NCBI GenBank assembly: GCA_023420115.1
Contig: JAEZWR010000026.1
Location: 62,001-126,000 of the forward strand
From: Bacillota bacterium
GTDB taxonomy: Bacteria; Bacillota; Clostridia; Saccharofermentanales; Fastidiosipilaceae
Reading direction: 5' to 3'
Length of the DNA stretch: 64,000 nt
Below, piece after piece: positions 1 to 9,221 of the stretch. Every line of letters begins with the position of its first letter. Position 1 is the stretch's first letter. The translations under genes and the position numbers were made by a program. The notes beneath the pieces were generated by a model. The model worked only from the letters and a program-made list of their open reading frames with translations. It was not told where the DNA came from and ran no database searches.

Positions 1-1226
1 AAAAATATAAATATGATAACAATTTTGACCAAAGCTTAATTACTCTCCTTACTGATCTCGTCAATATAAGGAGCGAAAACCCTCCAGGACTAGAAAAAGA
101 ACTAATCGACTATATGGAGAAATTTTTTAAAGACGCCAAATTAAAGACTTATAGACTAGAAACACCTCTCCTAGGTCGTGACAACCTACTAGCTGTCTTA
201 GAAGGTTCTGAGCAAGAGCATAAAGTTACTTCTAAATCGAACAATAAAGGTGAGACTAGAAGCGCAAGTGAAAATGAGAAAGGTGGAACAATTTTTACTG
301 GTCACAGCGATGTTGTGACCGTCAGTGAAATAGAACTCAAAAAATGGGAAACAGATCCATTTATTTCTTGTATACGTGACGGGTATATATATGGAAGAGG
401 CTCCTGCGATATGAAATCCGGCCTAGCGGCAGCTTCTTTAGCACTTGCAAATCTATCTAAAATTGGTTTTAAACCAAAATATAATCTCGCTATTCTTGTA
501 ACTGTTGACGAAGAGGATTCTATGTTAGGTTCAAGATCTCTTGTGGGCAATGAACTTCTAAAATCTTATACTAATCTTGTGGTTTGTGAACCAAGTTCTC
601 TGCATATGTGCACAAAATCCAGGGGAAGAACCTACGGAATAGTAGAATGTAAGGGGCAAACATCCCACGCTTCCAAACCAGAAGAAGGTATAAATTCTAT
701 TATCCTTGCAAACAAATTTATTAATAAAATTTTAGATATAGATCTTACTGAATATAGTAATGAATATGGCAGCTCCCATATTAGACCATTATCTATCCAC
801 GCCAAGGTTGATCCCTGGGTTGTTCCAGATAAGTGCTCTATAGGTCTTGATGCTAGATTAACTCTGGGGCATTATCCTGCTGATGTATGGAAAAAAGTTG
901 ATGAGATTATTAAAGAGTTAAATGCAGAAATAAAGTCAGGATCTAAATTGGACTACAATATAATAGATGAGCGTGAACCCTGGTCTCAAGACAGCTGCGA
1001 CTTAGTCAGCAATTTTAAATCAATCCTCAGCTCATACGAACTTGATACAAATGAATATTGCTTCACAGGTACAACAGATGGAACACCACTAAGGAGAGAT
1101 GGCCGCAATGTCATAATCATAGGACCTGGTGATCTCTCCTATGCTCACAAAGAAAATGAAAGAGTTAGCATAGATGAATTAATATTGGCTTATAAAATAT
1201 ATATAGAATATATGCTTAATGCTTAA
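1..1226 (+). CDS. M20 family metallopeptidase (ArgE/DapE-like), 5' end outside window
   Basis: Zinc amidohydrolase/peptidase of the M20 family, which cleaves acyl or peptide bonds of small substrates in the cytoplasm. Counted from the ATG at 114, the family motifs are visible: GHSDVV (metal His and Asp), GRGSCDMKSG, VDEED (catalytic Glu pair), CEPS and a late AHKE His. That ATG is not the true start. The frame stays open upstream to base 3 and encodes LTDLVNIRSENPPG, the usual N-terminal M20 motif, so the gene is cut by the window edge. The exact substrate cannot be told from sequence. It converges on the ABC exporter genes, with a terminator between them. Confidence 0.9.
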   Translation, partial: KYKYDNNFDQSLITLLTDLVNIRSENPPGLEKELIDYMEKFFKDAKLKTYRLETPLLGRDNLLAVLEGSEQEHKVTSKSNNKGETRSASENEKGGTIFTGHSDVVTVSEIELKKWETDPFISCIRDGYIYGRGSCDMKSGLAAASLALANLSKIGFKPKYNLAILVTVDEEDSMLGSRSLVGNELLKSYTNLVVCEPSSLHMCTKSRGRTYGIVECKGQTSHASKPEEGINSIILANKFINKILDIDLTEYSNEYGSSHIRPLSIHAKVDPWVVPDKCSIGLDARLTLGHYPADVWKKVDEIIKELNAEIKSGSKLDYNIIDEREPWSQDSCDLVSNFKSILSSYELDTNEYCFTGTTDGTPLRRDGRNVIIIGPGDLSYAHKENERVSIDELILAYKIYIEYMLNA

Positions 1227-1236
1227 GTCATATAGT

Positions 1237-1324
1237 AAAAAGGAGTACACCTTTTGTACGCACACCATAAGTTAGACCTAAAATTCTAACGAATGGATCT
1301 TAGTACATTGGAGTACTCCTTTTT
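1237..1324. terminator. Bidirectional terminator with nested hairpins
   Basis: A 12-bp perfect inverted repeat (1237-1248 with 1313-1324, AAAAAGGAGTAC) encloses a second hairpin (GTTAGA 1271-1276 with TCTAAC 1285-1290). A and T runs on the outside give a T-tail on both strands. It lies between the convergent M20 gene and the exporter gene. The loop is unusually long for a simple terminator. Confidence 0.7.
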
Positions 1325-1350
1325 CTATATTTCGCTAATAAGATATTTTA

Positions 1351-3147
1351 CTAGTATCTTGTTGCAGTCTCCTCTAATTGAGCCTTGTGCAAGGCAGCAT
1401 AATAACCATTTTTAAGAAGAAGTTCTTCGTGACTACCCTCTTCTAAAATACCACCTTTACCTATATAGAAAATTCTATCTGCATTCTGAATAGTTGATAA
1501 TCTGTGGGCAACAACAAAACTAGTTCTCCCTTTCATCAGACGGCCAAGTGCTTCTTGTACTGCGCGTTCTGTTCTCGTATCTATCCCAGAAGTAGCCTCA
1601 TCTAATATCAAAAGACCTGGATCAGCTAACATGACTCTAGCAAAAGAGATAAGCTGTCTTTCGCCTGTAGAAACACCAGCTCCCTTTTCTTGAATCTCAG
1701 TCATATATCCATTTTCATGTTTCTGTATAAAAGGATCAGCAATAATATCCTTGGCTGCCTTTATACATTCCTCATCACTTGCTTCTAGTCTTCCATAACG
1801 GATATTTTCCATAATACTGATAGGGAAAAGATAAGGCTCTTGAAGCATCACTCCCATACTTCTTCTAAGTGAATCTAAAGTAACCTTACTTATGTCCACC
1901 CCATCTATTAATATCTTACCAGAATCAATATTGTAGAAACGGGATAGCAAATTAAGAACCGTAGTTTTGCCCGCACCTGTCTCTCCGACAAGGGCTATGG
2001 TTTCCCCTGGCTTAACTGTAAAAGATAGATTTTTTAATATTGGACTACCCGGTTCATAAGAAAATGTAACATTTTCGAATTTTACCTCACCTTTTATCTT
2101 GGGCATTTCCACTGCATTTTCATTATCACTTACAGCTGGCTTCTCATCTAAAAATTCAAATATTCTCTCAATATAAGAGGCCCCTGACAATAACTGATTA
2201 TAGAAATTTGCCAAGTTTATGATAGGTCCCCAGAATCGTCTCACATAATCTACAAAAGCAACTATTGTACCAACATTAGTAGGTCCTCCGTAGCGATTCT
2301 TAAGCCACAGAACAACTGCCACATAAAGAAAAACTATAGTAGCATTGGAAATAACATCAATCGCTGGCCATAGAGTCATATTAAGCTTGACTGTATGCAT
2401 CCACGCGCGATGGAACTGTGAGCCGAGACCATGATAAATTTCTCTATTTACTTCCTCTCGCCCAAAAAGCTGACTTATCTCCATTCCCTCTGTGCTCTCT
2501 TGACTATATGCATTGAGATTAGATGATTTGGCATTGAGTCTTTGCTGAGCCTTGCGCTGTTTATTCTTAAAAAAGAATACAACAGCAAACATAAATGGTA
2601 GACCTGCCATTGCATACAGGGTTAGCAAGGGGTCCATCCATATCATATAGATCAATATTATCACTACAGAAAATAAATCTACTATTGAATTTACTATTCC
2701 GCTAGAAAGAAGATCACTAACAGAATTAACATAGTTAATTAACCTAGTCTGTATCTTACCATGTGGTCTGGAATCAAAATAAGTAAAGGATAACTTCTGT
2801 AGATGTTTGAACATATCCAGTCTTATATCATGGATTATCGACTGTCCTACGTGGTTCATCTGGCGCATACGCCAAAAACTAAATAGCGAACTGATACCAA
2901 TTAATGACATATAAGCGAGGGTTAATAACAGAAGCTCTGTCACTGATTTTGACGGTATAGTTACATTGATTACCCGTCTCATAATCATCGGTGTCATAAG
3001 AGATAGGGCTGCACCGAGAATAAGAAGTACAAGAGTTTTGCTTAAAATTCCTTGATACGGGCGTGTGTAAGTTAAGATTCGTTTAAATTGTTGCCAATTA
3101 AATGGGCTCTCAATTTGTTCGTCCATATCAAATCTATTTCTTGCCAT
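1351..3147 (-). CDS. ABC exporter half-transporter, consensus-site subunit (TM288-like)
   Basis: Type IV ABC exporter half: six predicted membrane segments (about residues 30-320), then a nucleotide-binding domain. Walker A GETGAGKT (about 388), Walker B LLILDEATSGID with catalytic Glu (about 510) and switch AHR (about 545) are intact. The ABC signature is deviant, STGERQ instead of LSGGQ (about 491). In heterodimeric exporters such as TM287/288 or BmrCD this pattern goes with a partner whose own Walker B and switch are degenerate, which is what the neighbour shows. The start is preceded by AAGGGGGTG inside the end of the upstream gene, and one base separates the two genes. The substrate is unknown; drugs or peptides are typical of the family. 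Confidence 0.93.
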   Translation of the reverse strand: MARNRFDMDEQIESPFNWQQFKRILTYTRPYQGILSKTLVLLILGAALSLMTPMIMRRVINVTIPSKSVTELLLLTLAYMSLIGISSLFSFWRMRQMNHVGQSIIHDIRLDMFKHLQKLSFTYFDSRPHGKIQTRLINYVNSVSDLLSSGIVNSIVDLFSVVIILIYMIWMDPLLTLYAMAGLPFMFAVVFFFKNKQRKAQQRLNAKSSNLNAYSQESTEGMEISQLFGREEVNREIYHGLGSQFHRAWMHTVKLNMTLWPAIDVISNATIVFLYVAVVLWLKNRYGGPTNVGTIVAFVDYVRRFWGPIINLANFYNQLLSGASYIERIFEFLDEKPAVSDNENAVEMPKIKGEVKFENVTFSYEPGSPILKNLSFTVKPGETIALVGETGAGKTTVLNLLSRFYNIDSGKILIDGVDISKVTLDSLRRSMGVMLQEPYLFPISIMENIRYGRLEASDEECIKAAKDIIADPFIQKHENGYMTEIQEKGAGVSTGERQLISFARVMLADPGLLILDEATSGIDTRTERAVQEALGRLMKGRTSFVVAHRLSTIQNADRIFYIGKGGILEEGSHEELLLKNGYYAALHKAQLEETATRY

Positions 3148-3148
3148 A

Positions 3149-5224
3149 TTAATTCACCCCCTTTGTATCACATTCAGAGGACTCATTGTCTGACGAGGAT
3201 AAGATACTCCAAGCTTCTTCCGTTTGACCTCTCTGAGTTCTATATATATCAGCATAAATACCATTCAATTTGACTAATTCTTCATGCGTACCATGCTCTG
3301 CAATCTCCCCATCTTCCATTACAAAGATCTGATCACAATCTCTTAGCGAGGCAATGCGCTGAGCAATTAAAATAATAGTCTTATCCTTAAGGCTGGATAA
3401 ATTGTCACGTATCAACTTATCTGTCTCCATATCAAGGGCAGACGTAGTATCATCAAGAATAATAATTGGGGTCTCCGCAGCTAGGGCTCTAGCTAAAGAT
3501 AAACGTTGTTTCTGTCCTCCAGAAAGACCTACACCCCTCTCTCCTACTACGGTTTCATATCCATCTTCCATGTTTAGAATGAACTTATCAGCTGCAGCAA
3601 GTTTCGCATATTTTACAACCTCATCTGTAGGAAGAAGAGGCCTGGAAAAAGCGATGTTACTCTCGACTGTATCAGAAAATAAAAACACCTCTTGATTAAC
3701 TACAGATATACTCTTTCTGAGTTTATGCAGAGGGATATATTTTAGATTCTCAGATGCAATAGATATATACCCTTCTTGTGGATCATATAGTCTTGAAATC
3801 AATCTAATCAAACTTGATTTTCCTGAGCCAGTTGCACCTATAAATCCAACCCTTTGCCCCTGCGATATCTTGAGAGAAATATTTTTTAACACTGGCATTG
3901 CCAATTTATAAGAACTAATTTCTCCGCCATCAAAAACTGCTTCTTCACCATGATAGCTAAAAGAAACATTATGAAATTCGATATCCCCATTCACATAATC
4001 GCTAAAGTCATCTTCAGCCGCCATAGAAACAATGTCATCAATAGATATTTGGCTTCGCTTCTTGATTGACCTAGTACTATATATTCTCTTAACAGTAGCC
4101 TCGTCTTTGAGAGGGTCAGAAGCTTCATTTTTTTGGACATCATCTAATTCGCTAGGTGAGGCAAGAAGTTCGCATAATTTAACAGCAGAAGTAGATGCCC
4201 TTTGAATTTCATTTATCTGATTACCCATGCTCCTCATTGGATTCTCAAATACAAATAGCAAAGAACTAAAGGCGACCAACTCACCGATAGTAATTTCTCC
4301 TCTCATCGCTAAGAGTCCACCAATTAAAATAAGAGGAATATTGATTAATCCAGAAAATGCCTCAAGGATGGGTATATATCTCGATGACACACTAACCATG
4401 TCCCACTGGCAATCTCTATACGCGTCATTTTCTTTTTCAAATCTATCTGTCTCATATTCTTGCCTGACAAAGGCTCTTACGATTCTATTGGCCGAAATAT
4501 TTTGCTGAACAACAGCATTTAGTCTCTCAAACTGAGTCCTAATATTTGACCATGTAGGTCTAATCTTTCTACGAAAAATGTTGGCTGTAAGTACAATGAG
4601 TGGCGTTAGCAAAAGACAGGCTAAAGTTAGTTTATAAGAGATGAAAAATAGATAAAAGCCACCGACTAGAAATGTCAGAAGCTGATCGAGAAAAACCCAA
4701 AAAGTCCACGCCCAGAAATGCCTAAGCATATCAAGGTCACCCGTCAGTTTAGCCATAAGCTGACCTGTTGAATTCTTATGATAGAAACGGCGATCTAGAG
4801 TTTGAATTTGCTCATAAATACTATTTCTCAACCTGAGCATACCGTAGTGAGAACAAATTTCAAAAGTCACTCGAAAAATATATCTAAGAACTGCTCTTAA
4901 GATAGGTGCGAGAGCCAATATAGCGGCATATAACGCGAGTTTAGAACTTTCTCCCCCAATCAGAACTTCATCAACCAATTTCCCAGTTATAGGGGCCATC
5001 CAAATTCCTATTCCGACCACCACAAAATCTAGAAATAATGCAATGAGATACTTCCCCGCCACTGGCTTCATTAGGGCGACAAGCCAAGCAAAGGGATGAC
5101 CTAAAAATTTAATAGCACCGTCTGGACTGTATGGGTCAGTTCCATTATGAATACGGCTGCAAAGACGTTCAAATGAACACGTTCGTGGTTTACCTTCTTG
5201 ATTCGACGTTTGATCTATCTTCAT
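3149..5224 (-). CDS. ABC exporter half-transporter, degenerate-site subunit (TM287-like)
   Basis: At 691 residues this partner is longer than the usual ~580. It has an N-terminal extension of about 35 residues with two Cys and a charged insert of about 50 residues between membrane and ATPase domains (about 365-415). Walker A GATGSGKS (about 463) and signature LSGGQKQ (about 566) are canonical. Walker B is LDDTTSALD, Asp replacing the catalytic Glu, and the switch is AQR, Gln replacing His. These are the two substitutions known for the degenerate site of TM287/288-type heterodimers. The start has AGGAGG seven bases upstream. It is the first gene of a two-gene operon with the 598-residue subunit. 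Confidence 0.93.
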   Translation of the reverse strand: MKIDQTSNQEGKPRTCSFERLCSRIHNGTDPYSPDGAIKFLGHPFAWLVALMKPVAGKYLIALFLDFVVVGIGIWMAPITGKLVDEVLIGGESSKLALYAAILALAPILRAVLRYIFRVTFEICSHYGMLRLRNSIYEQIQTLDRRFYHKNSTGQLMAKLTGDLDMLRHFWAWTFWVFLDQLLTFLVGGFYLFFISYKLTLACLLLTPLIVLTANIFRRKIRPTWSNIRTQFERLNAVVQQNISANRIVRAFVRQEYETDRFEKENDAYRDCQWDMVSVSSRYIPILEAFSGLINIPLILIGGLLAMRGEITIGELVAFSSLLFVFENPMRSMGNQINEIQRASTSAVKLCELLASPSELDDVQKNEASDPLKDEATVKRIYSTRSIKKRSQISIDDIVSMAAEDDFSDYVNGDIEFHNVSFSYHGEEAVFDGGEISSYKLAMPVLKNISLKISQGQRVGFIGATGSGKSSLIRLISRLYDPQEGYISIASENLKYIPLHKLRKSISVVNQEVFLFSDTVESNIAFSRPLLPTDEVVKYAKLAAADKFILNMEDGYETVVGERGVGLSGGQKQRLSLARALAAETPIIILDDTTSALDMETDKLIRDNLSSLKDKTIILIAQRIASLRDCDQIFVMEDGEIAEHGTHEELVKLNGIYADIYRTQRGQTEEAWSILSSSDNESSECDTKGVN

Positions 5225-5434
5225 CGTCTCCTCCTATTTCCACAATTGCAAAATATATCCGCCTAAATAATAAAGGCTCCTTTTAAGTGAAATATTTTAA
5301 CAAAATGAATTTCAATATCTAGCCTAAAATAACAAAAATATTGGCAAAATTATAATTTAAAAAAATTTATCTTTATATTCTTCTTATTTTTTGCAAATGA
5401 GTCTAATGTATTATCAACTCCTTACACAAAAAAT

Positions 5435-5464
5435 TTCCATATTTTTATCGAATGGCTATATAAT
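5435..5464 (+). promoter_or_regulatory. Candidate promoter for the HerA-like ATPase gene
   Basis: A perfect TATAAT lies at 5459-5464, with only a weak -35 match (TTCCAT, 5435-5440) 18 bases upstream. It sits 41 bases before the ATG in the 281-base divergent intergenic region. The rest of that region is A/T-rich and shows no gene. Confidence 0.35.
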
Positions 5465-5505
5465 AGATACAAATATAAACTATTTAAAAAGGAAGAAGCT
5501 AATTT

Positions 5506-8082
5506 ATGGAAAATCGCTTCAAAATAGGTATAAAAATTGCCGATTATAACTCTCACGAACAAGTTAGTAGCGAAAATGACACAGTATCTAAGTCTTTGTC
5601 TATTGCTGATATTCCCTTATCTAATTTACTGACCCACGGTCTAATTTTAGGTATGACAGGGAGTGGCAAGACCGGTCTTGCCATCAGCCTTCTTGAAAAT
5701 TTAATAAGCGAAAATATCCCTCTGATTGTCATTGATCCAAAATCAGATCTCAGCAATCTTCTCCTACCCTTTGATAGTCAGGCTGCGGCAGCTTCCGGTT
5801 TAAGTGAAGAGAAAAAAGTAGAATGGCATAGTAAACTTAATGCAGATGGTATAAGTGATGATGAGATAAATTCGTACAAAGATAAACTAAAGATTGAGCT
5901 TTTTACTCCCGGAGATAAAAATGGAAGAAATCTCGCCCTCTGGGCTTTTGATCCAAAAAAAATTAATGATTTATCGGGTAATGACAAGAGTTCTATCCAA
6001 GAACTACTCGAACATAAAAGTGAGGCGCTTTTGCAGCTTCTTTCTTATGAGAATATAAATATAGACAATCCTCTCCTTATATTTCTCAGCAAAATATTGG
6101 AACACTTCGTCACTAGTCAAGAGTCTTTCGATCTTCTGAACTTAATCAGGCTGATTCTTAACCCACCGTTTGAACAGATTGGAGCCATACCCCTTGATTT
6201 ATTCTGCCCAAGCAAGGATAGACAAGATCTTGCACTTAAATTAAATTCTGTCTTAACATCATCAAAGGCTGACAAATTGTTTTCTAATGACAGTTTTGAT
6301 ACTAGCGAAATTTTTTGTCAAGAAAAAATAGTAGAAAATAGCACTAAACTAAATAAGACCTACATTTTCTCATTAAGAGCTCTCGATGAAAAAGAAAGAA
6401 TGCTTTTTGTCGAAAGTTTACTGAGCGATCTCATATACCAGATTCGCAAGATGAATGGAAGCAATGATTTAAGAGCTGTTCTTTATATGGACGAAATATA
6501 TGGATATTTCCCCCCTGTCGCTAATCCCCCTGCCAAACGTTCTATGATAACGCTTCTGAAACAGGCGAGATCTCAAGGTCTTTCGCTCGTATTAGCTACC
6601 CAGAATCCTGGAGATTTAGACTACAAAGCACTTTCTAATATATCTAATTTATTTATTGGCCGTCTAAATAGCAGTCAGGATAGAGAAAAAGTCACAGAGC
6701 TACTACTAGCCAATATAAATAGTGGTATAGATAAGACTGAGACCTTAAGTCTCTTATCCTCATTAGCAGCTCGCGAATTTATCTACTTTTGTGCCAAGGA
6801 TAATAGGCAAATGAAAATAAGAAGTCGCCAGACTATTTCTTATCTTCCAGGTCCGATGAGTGCTGAAAGGATACATGATTTAGGTCTTGATTTTACTTAT
6901 GCCCCATCAGCTACAAGGTTTGATCCGGTATCTTCGCAAGAAGCAAAATCTATGTCCACTCAAGACCTTAGCATTAAAAATGAATTTAACAATAATTATG
7001 TTGAAGAAGAGCCTGTAGTTCCGTCAATGAATGATGTAACTGATAGAGCATTTGAAAATCAAATATCCACGCCTGATAAGTCAGATGTATCAGATTTGTC
7101 AGATGGAGTTAACTTCGAGAAGACTGCTATAGACAATGAGATAGCCTCAATAAGCGAAAAAAGCAAGTCTAATATCGAGAATGGAAATAGTTCATATATT
7201 AGGCCTGATCTGCCTTTTGTATCTTATTATGATAATAGAGGTTTAGAGAATCTTAATCAGTATGAGCCTAGTATATATGCGGAGCTTTCTATTCAATTTG
7301 AAGATAGAAACCTGGATAGACCAATTGAGCGCAAATTAAAATTCACCTATCCAGTTCAAGACGGTTTAAACATCGTAGATTTTGATGAGCCACTAGGCTA
7401 TTCTATAGATGATAGTATTTTGGAAAAAGAAGCTGTTCTGAAGTTACCTTATTCTCCAGTGCCTAAAAAATTACAAGATAAGAATTCTCTGAGCCAGATA
7501 CAAAAAAGATTAGTAGACTGGGTCTATCGCTATGAAACTCAAGCGCTATTTTATAACCCACATTTCAAACTATATTCTTCTGCGAATGAAAGCAAGGAAG
7601 AGTTTGTTGAGCGTTGCCTCGCTTTCGCCGAAAAAGAAATAAAAGATCTTGAACTTAAACTGAAGGAAAAGTATTCCCGCAAAGAAGAAACTCTCATGAA
7701 AAGTTTGGAGCGTTCTCGTCTTCAGCTTGAAAAATCTGAAATGCGTATCGATAGGGAAAAATTAAATACCAAGGTGCAATCTGGAACTGCACTAATTAAT
7801 CTACTTCTCGGAGGTAGAAGATCATCAGTCATTGGCAGGGCTGGTTCAGCGACTAAGAGTCACGCCAGAAGTAGAGAATTAAGCGAACAACACAAATTGA
7901 TGGAAGAAAAATATGAGAAAGATAAACTTAGTTTAGATGAGTTGCAAAATCAATTTAGCTTGGAACTTGAAAATAAGGTAGATGAGCTTCGTGCTTTTGC
8001 TTCTGATATAAGTGAAAAAGAGCTACGTCTGATGAAAAAGAATATATTTATAGATAAGTTCAGTTTCTATTGGCGCAGTTAG
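5506..8082 (+). CDS. HerA-like ATP-binding protein with C-terminal coiled coil
   Basis: Hexameric-type P-loop ATPase of the HerA/DUF87 group. Walker A GMTGSGKT is near residue 50, an IDPKSDL segment follows, Walker B LYMDEI is near 326, and a downstream ATQNPGDL segment resembles the sensor region of HerA/VirB4-type motors. The last ~180 residues are rich in Glu, Lys and Leu heptads (coiled coil) around a glycine-rich LLLGGRRSS patch. Family members move DNA or pump macromolecules, but the role of this long coiled-coil subtype is not known to me. RBS AAAAAGGAAG. Followed 72 bases later by the flavoprotein gene on the same strand, perhaps co-transcribed. No nuclease partner (NurA, Sir2) is nearby. 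Confidence 0.8.
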   Translation: MENRFKIGIKIADYNSHEQVSSENDTVSKSLSIADIPLSNLLTHGLILGMTGSGKTGLAISLLENLISENIPLIVIDPKSDLSNLLLPFDSQAAAASGLSEEKKVEWHSKLNADGISDDEINSYKDKLKIELFTPGDKNGRNLALWAFDPKKINDLSGNDKSSIQELLEHKSEALLQLLSYENINIDNPLLIFLSKILEHFVTSQESFDLLNLIRLILNPPFEQIGAIPLDLFCPSKDRQDLALKLNSVLTSSKADKLFSNDSFDTSEIFCQEKIVENSTKLNKTYIFSLRALDEKERMLFVESLLSDLIYQIRKMNGSNDLRAVLYMDEIYGYFPPVANPPAKRSMITLLKQARSQGLSLVLATQNPGDLDYKALSNISNLFIGRLNSSQDREKVTELLLANINSGIDKTETLSLLSSLAAREFIYFCAKDNRQMKIRSRQTISYLPGPMSAERIHDLGLDFTYAPSATRFDPVSSQEAKSMSTQDLSIKNEFNNNYVEEEPVVPSMNDVTDRAFENQISTPDKSDVSDLSDGVNFEKTAIDNEIASISEKSKSNIENGNSSYIRPDLPFVSYYDNRGLENLNQYEPSIYAELSIQFEDRNLDRPIERKLKFTYPVQDGLNIVDFDEPLGYSIDDSILEKEAVLKLPYSPVPKKLQDKNSLSQIQKRLVDWVYRYETQALFYNPHFKLYSSANESKEEFVERCLAFAEKEIKDLELKLKEKYSRKEETLMKSLERSRLQLEKSEMRIDREKLNTKVQSGTALINLLLGGRRSSVIGRAGSATKSHARSRELSEQHKLMEEKYEKDKLSLDELQNQFSLELENKVDELRAFASDISEKELRLMKKNIFIDKFSFYWRS

Positions 8083-8154
8083 GAAATGAAATCGTCACCT
8101 AGCACGGCTTTTTTATCCTATTATATTTAATAACAAAGAAAGGGAGATATTACT

Positions 8155-9084
8155 ATGGCAAATTTAAATAAGGACGACTTGTATGAACTTCTAATAATTG
8201 GAGCTGGGCCTGCTGGTGTATCGGCTGCTCTCTATGCCAAATCCCGAGGAATCAGGCTTGCTTTAATTGAGAAGAATAAGGTCGGTGGTTTGATTGCTAC
8301 TGTAAGTAAGGTGAGTCACTATAGTGGTTTGATACCTGATGAAACTGGGGCTAGTTTTGCAGCGCGTCTAGAGAAACAGTTAAAGGATGCTGACGTTAAA
8401 CTTATATATGGTGAAGTGCTGAAGTTAAATAAAAATGACGATATTTTTACTGTAGAAATGAAAGATATGACTCTGAGTGCCAAGACCGTGATTATTGCCT
8501 GTGGTTCTGAGCCTAAGTCTCTAGGACTAAATAATAAAGAAAAGTTTGTCTCTCATAATGCTTTTGAGGATAAGGATGAGGTAAAGGATAAGACTGTTCT
8601 TGTTTGTGGCGGCTCGGACGGAGCTGCTAAAGAGGCTATCTTCCTTTCGGCGTATGCCAAGGAAGTTATTATGGTACAAGACCAAGATAAGCTGATGATG
8701 ATAGATGAGTTCAGACAGCTTATTGAGAACGCAAATAATATAAGAGTTATTCTGTCATCAAAGGTCACAGATATTAGTGTTTTAGATAATAAGATTAGTA
8801 GTGTTGTAATTCATAAGCAAGATGATGATACTAGTGAAGTTATATCTGGGAATGACATCAAATTATTCGCCTTTATAGGGCAGGTTCCAAATTTGAATTT
8901 TGCTATTGATTTAGTAGAAATGGATGGGTCTTTTATCAAAAGTGAAAATCTTCTCTCTACTGTAAAATCTTTATATATTGCTGGGGATTGCCGAACAAAG
9001 ACGGTTCGTCAAATTGCAACGGCAGTCGCTGATGGTTGCGAAGCTGCGATTATGGCAGCTAAGGAAATTATCAGTGAGAGATAG
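8155..9084 (+). CDS. Thioredoxin-reductase-like FAD/NAD(P)H oxidoreductase lacking CXXC
   Basis: Two Rossmann folds: the FAD motif GAGPAGVSAA near residue 16 and an NAD(P)H motif CGGSDGAAKEA near 152. The C-terminal FAD-closing motif AGDCRTKTVRQIATAVADG is typical of thioredoxin reductases. The redox-active CATC that normally precedes the second dinucleotide motif is absent: that stretch reads VSHNAFEDKDE. It therefore cannot reduce thioredoxin by the usual thiol route and may instead act like a ferredoxin/flavodoxin-NADP reductase or other flavin reductase. RBS AAAGGGAG. Length (309) fits the family. No trxA is adjacent. Confidence 0.85.
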   Translation: MANLNKDDLYELLIIGAGPAGVSAALYAKSRGIRLALIEKNKVGGLIATVSKVSHYSGLIPDETGASFAARLEKQLKDADVKLIYGEVLKLNKNDDIFTVEMKDMTLSAKTVIIACGSEPKSLGLNNKEKFVSHNAFEDKDEVKDKTVLVCGGSDGAAKEAIFLSAYAKEVIMVQDQDKLMMIDEFRQLIENANNIRVILSSKVTDISVLDNKISSVVIHKQDDDTSEVISGNDIKLFAFIGQVPNLNFAIDLVEMDGSFIKSENLLSTVKSLYIAGDCRTKTVRQIATAVADGCEAAIMAAKEIISER

Positions 9085-9117
9085 TAAGAGATAGTAAGAG
9101 ATAGTAAGAGATAGTAA
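9077..9117 (+). repeat. 10-bp tandem repeat overlapping the stop codon
   Basis: The unit ATAGTAAGAG repeats about four times with almost no change, starting in the last codons of the flavoprotein gene. Each unit carries TAG and TAA, so the stop codon itself is repeated. Probably replication slippage. Confidence 0.85.
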
Positions 9118-9133
9118 AAATTAGATATCAATT

Positions 9134-9190
9134 AAAAAAGCACCCTCAAGTATTGTTCACTCATAGTACTCAAGGGTGCTTATTTTTTTA
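9134..9190. terminator. Bidirectional terminator
   Basis: AAAAAAGCACCCT (9134-9146) pairs with AGGGTGCTT (9173-9181), followed by a run of T. It serves the flavoprotein gene on the plus strand and the surface protein gene on the minus strand. Confidence 0.85.
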
Positions 9191-9221
9191 ATTAGATGAC
9201 ATCGGCTTTTGCTTCGTCATT

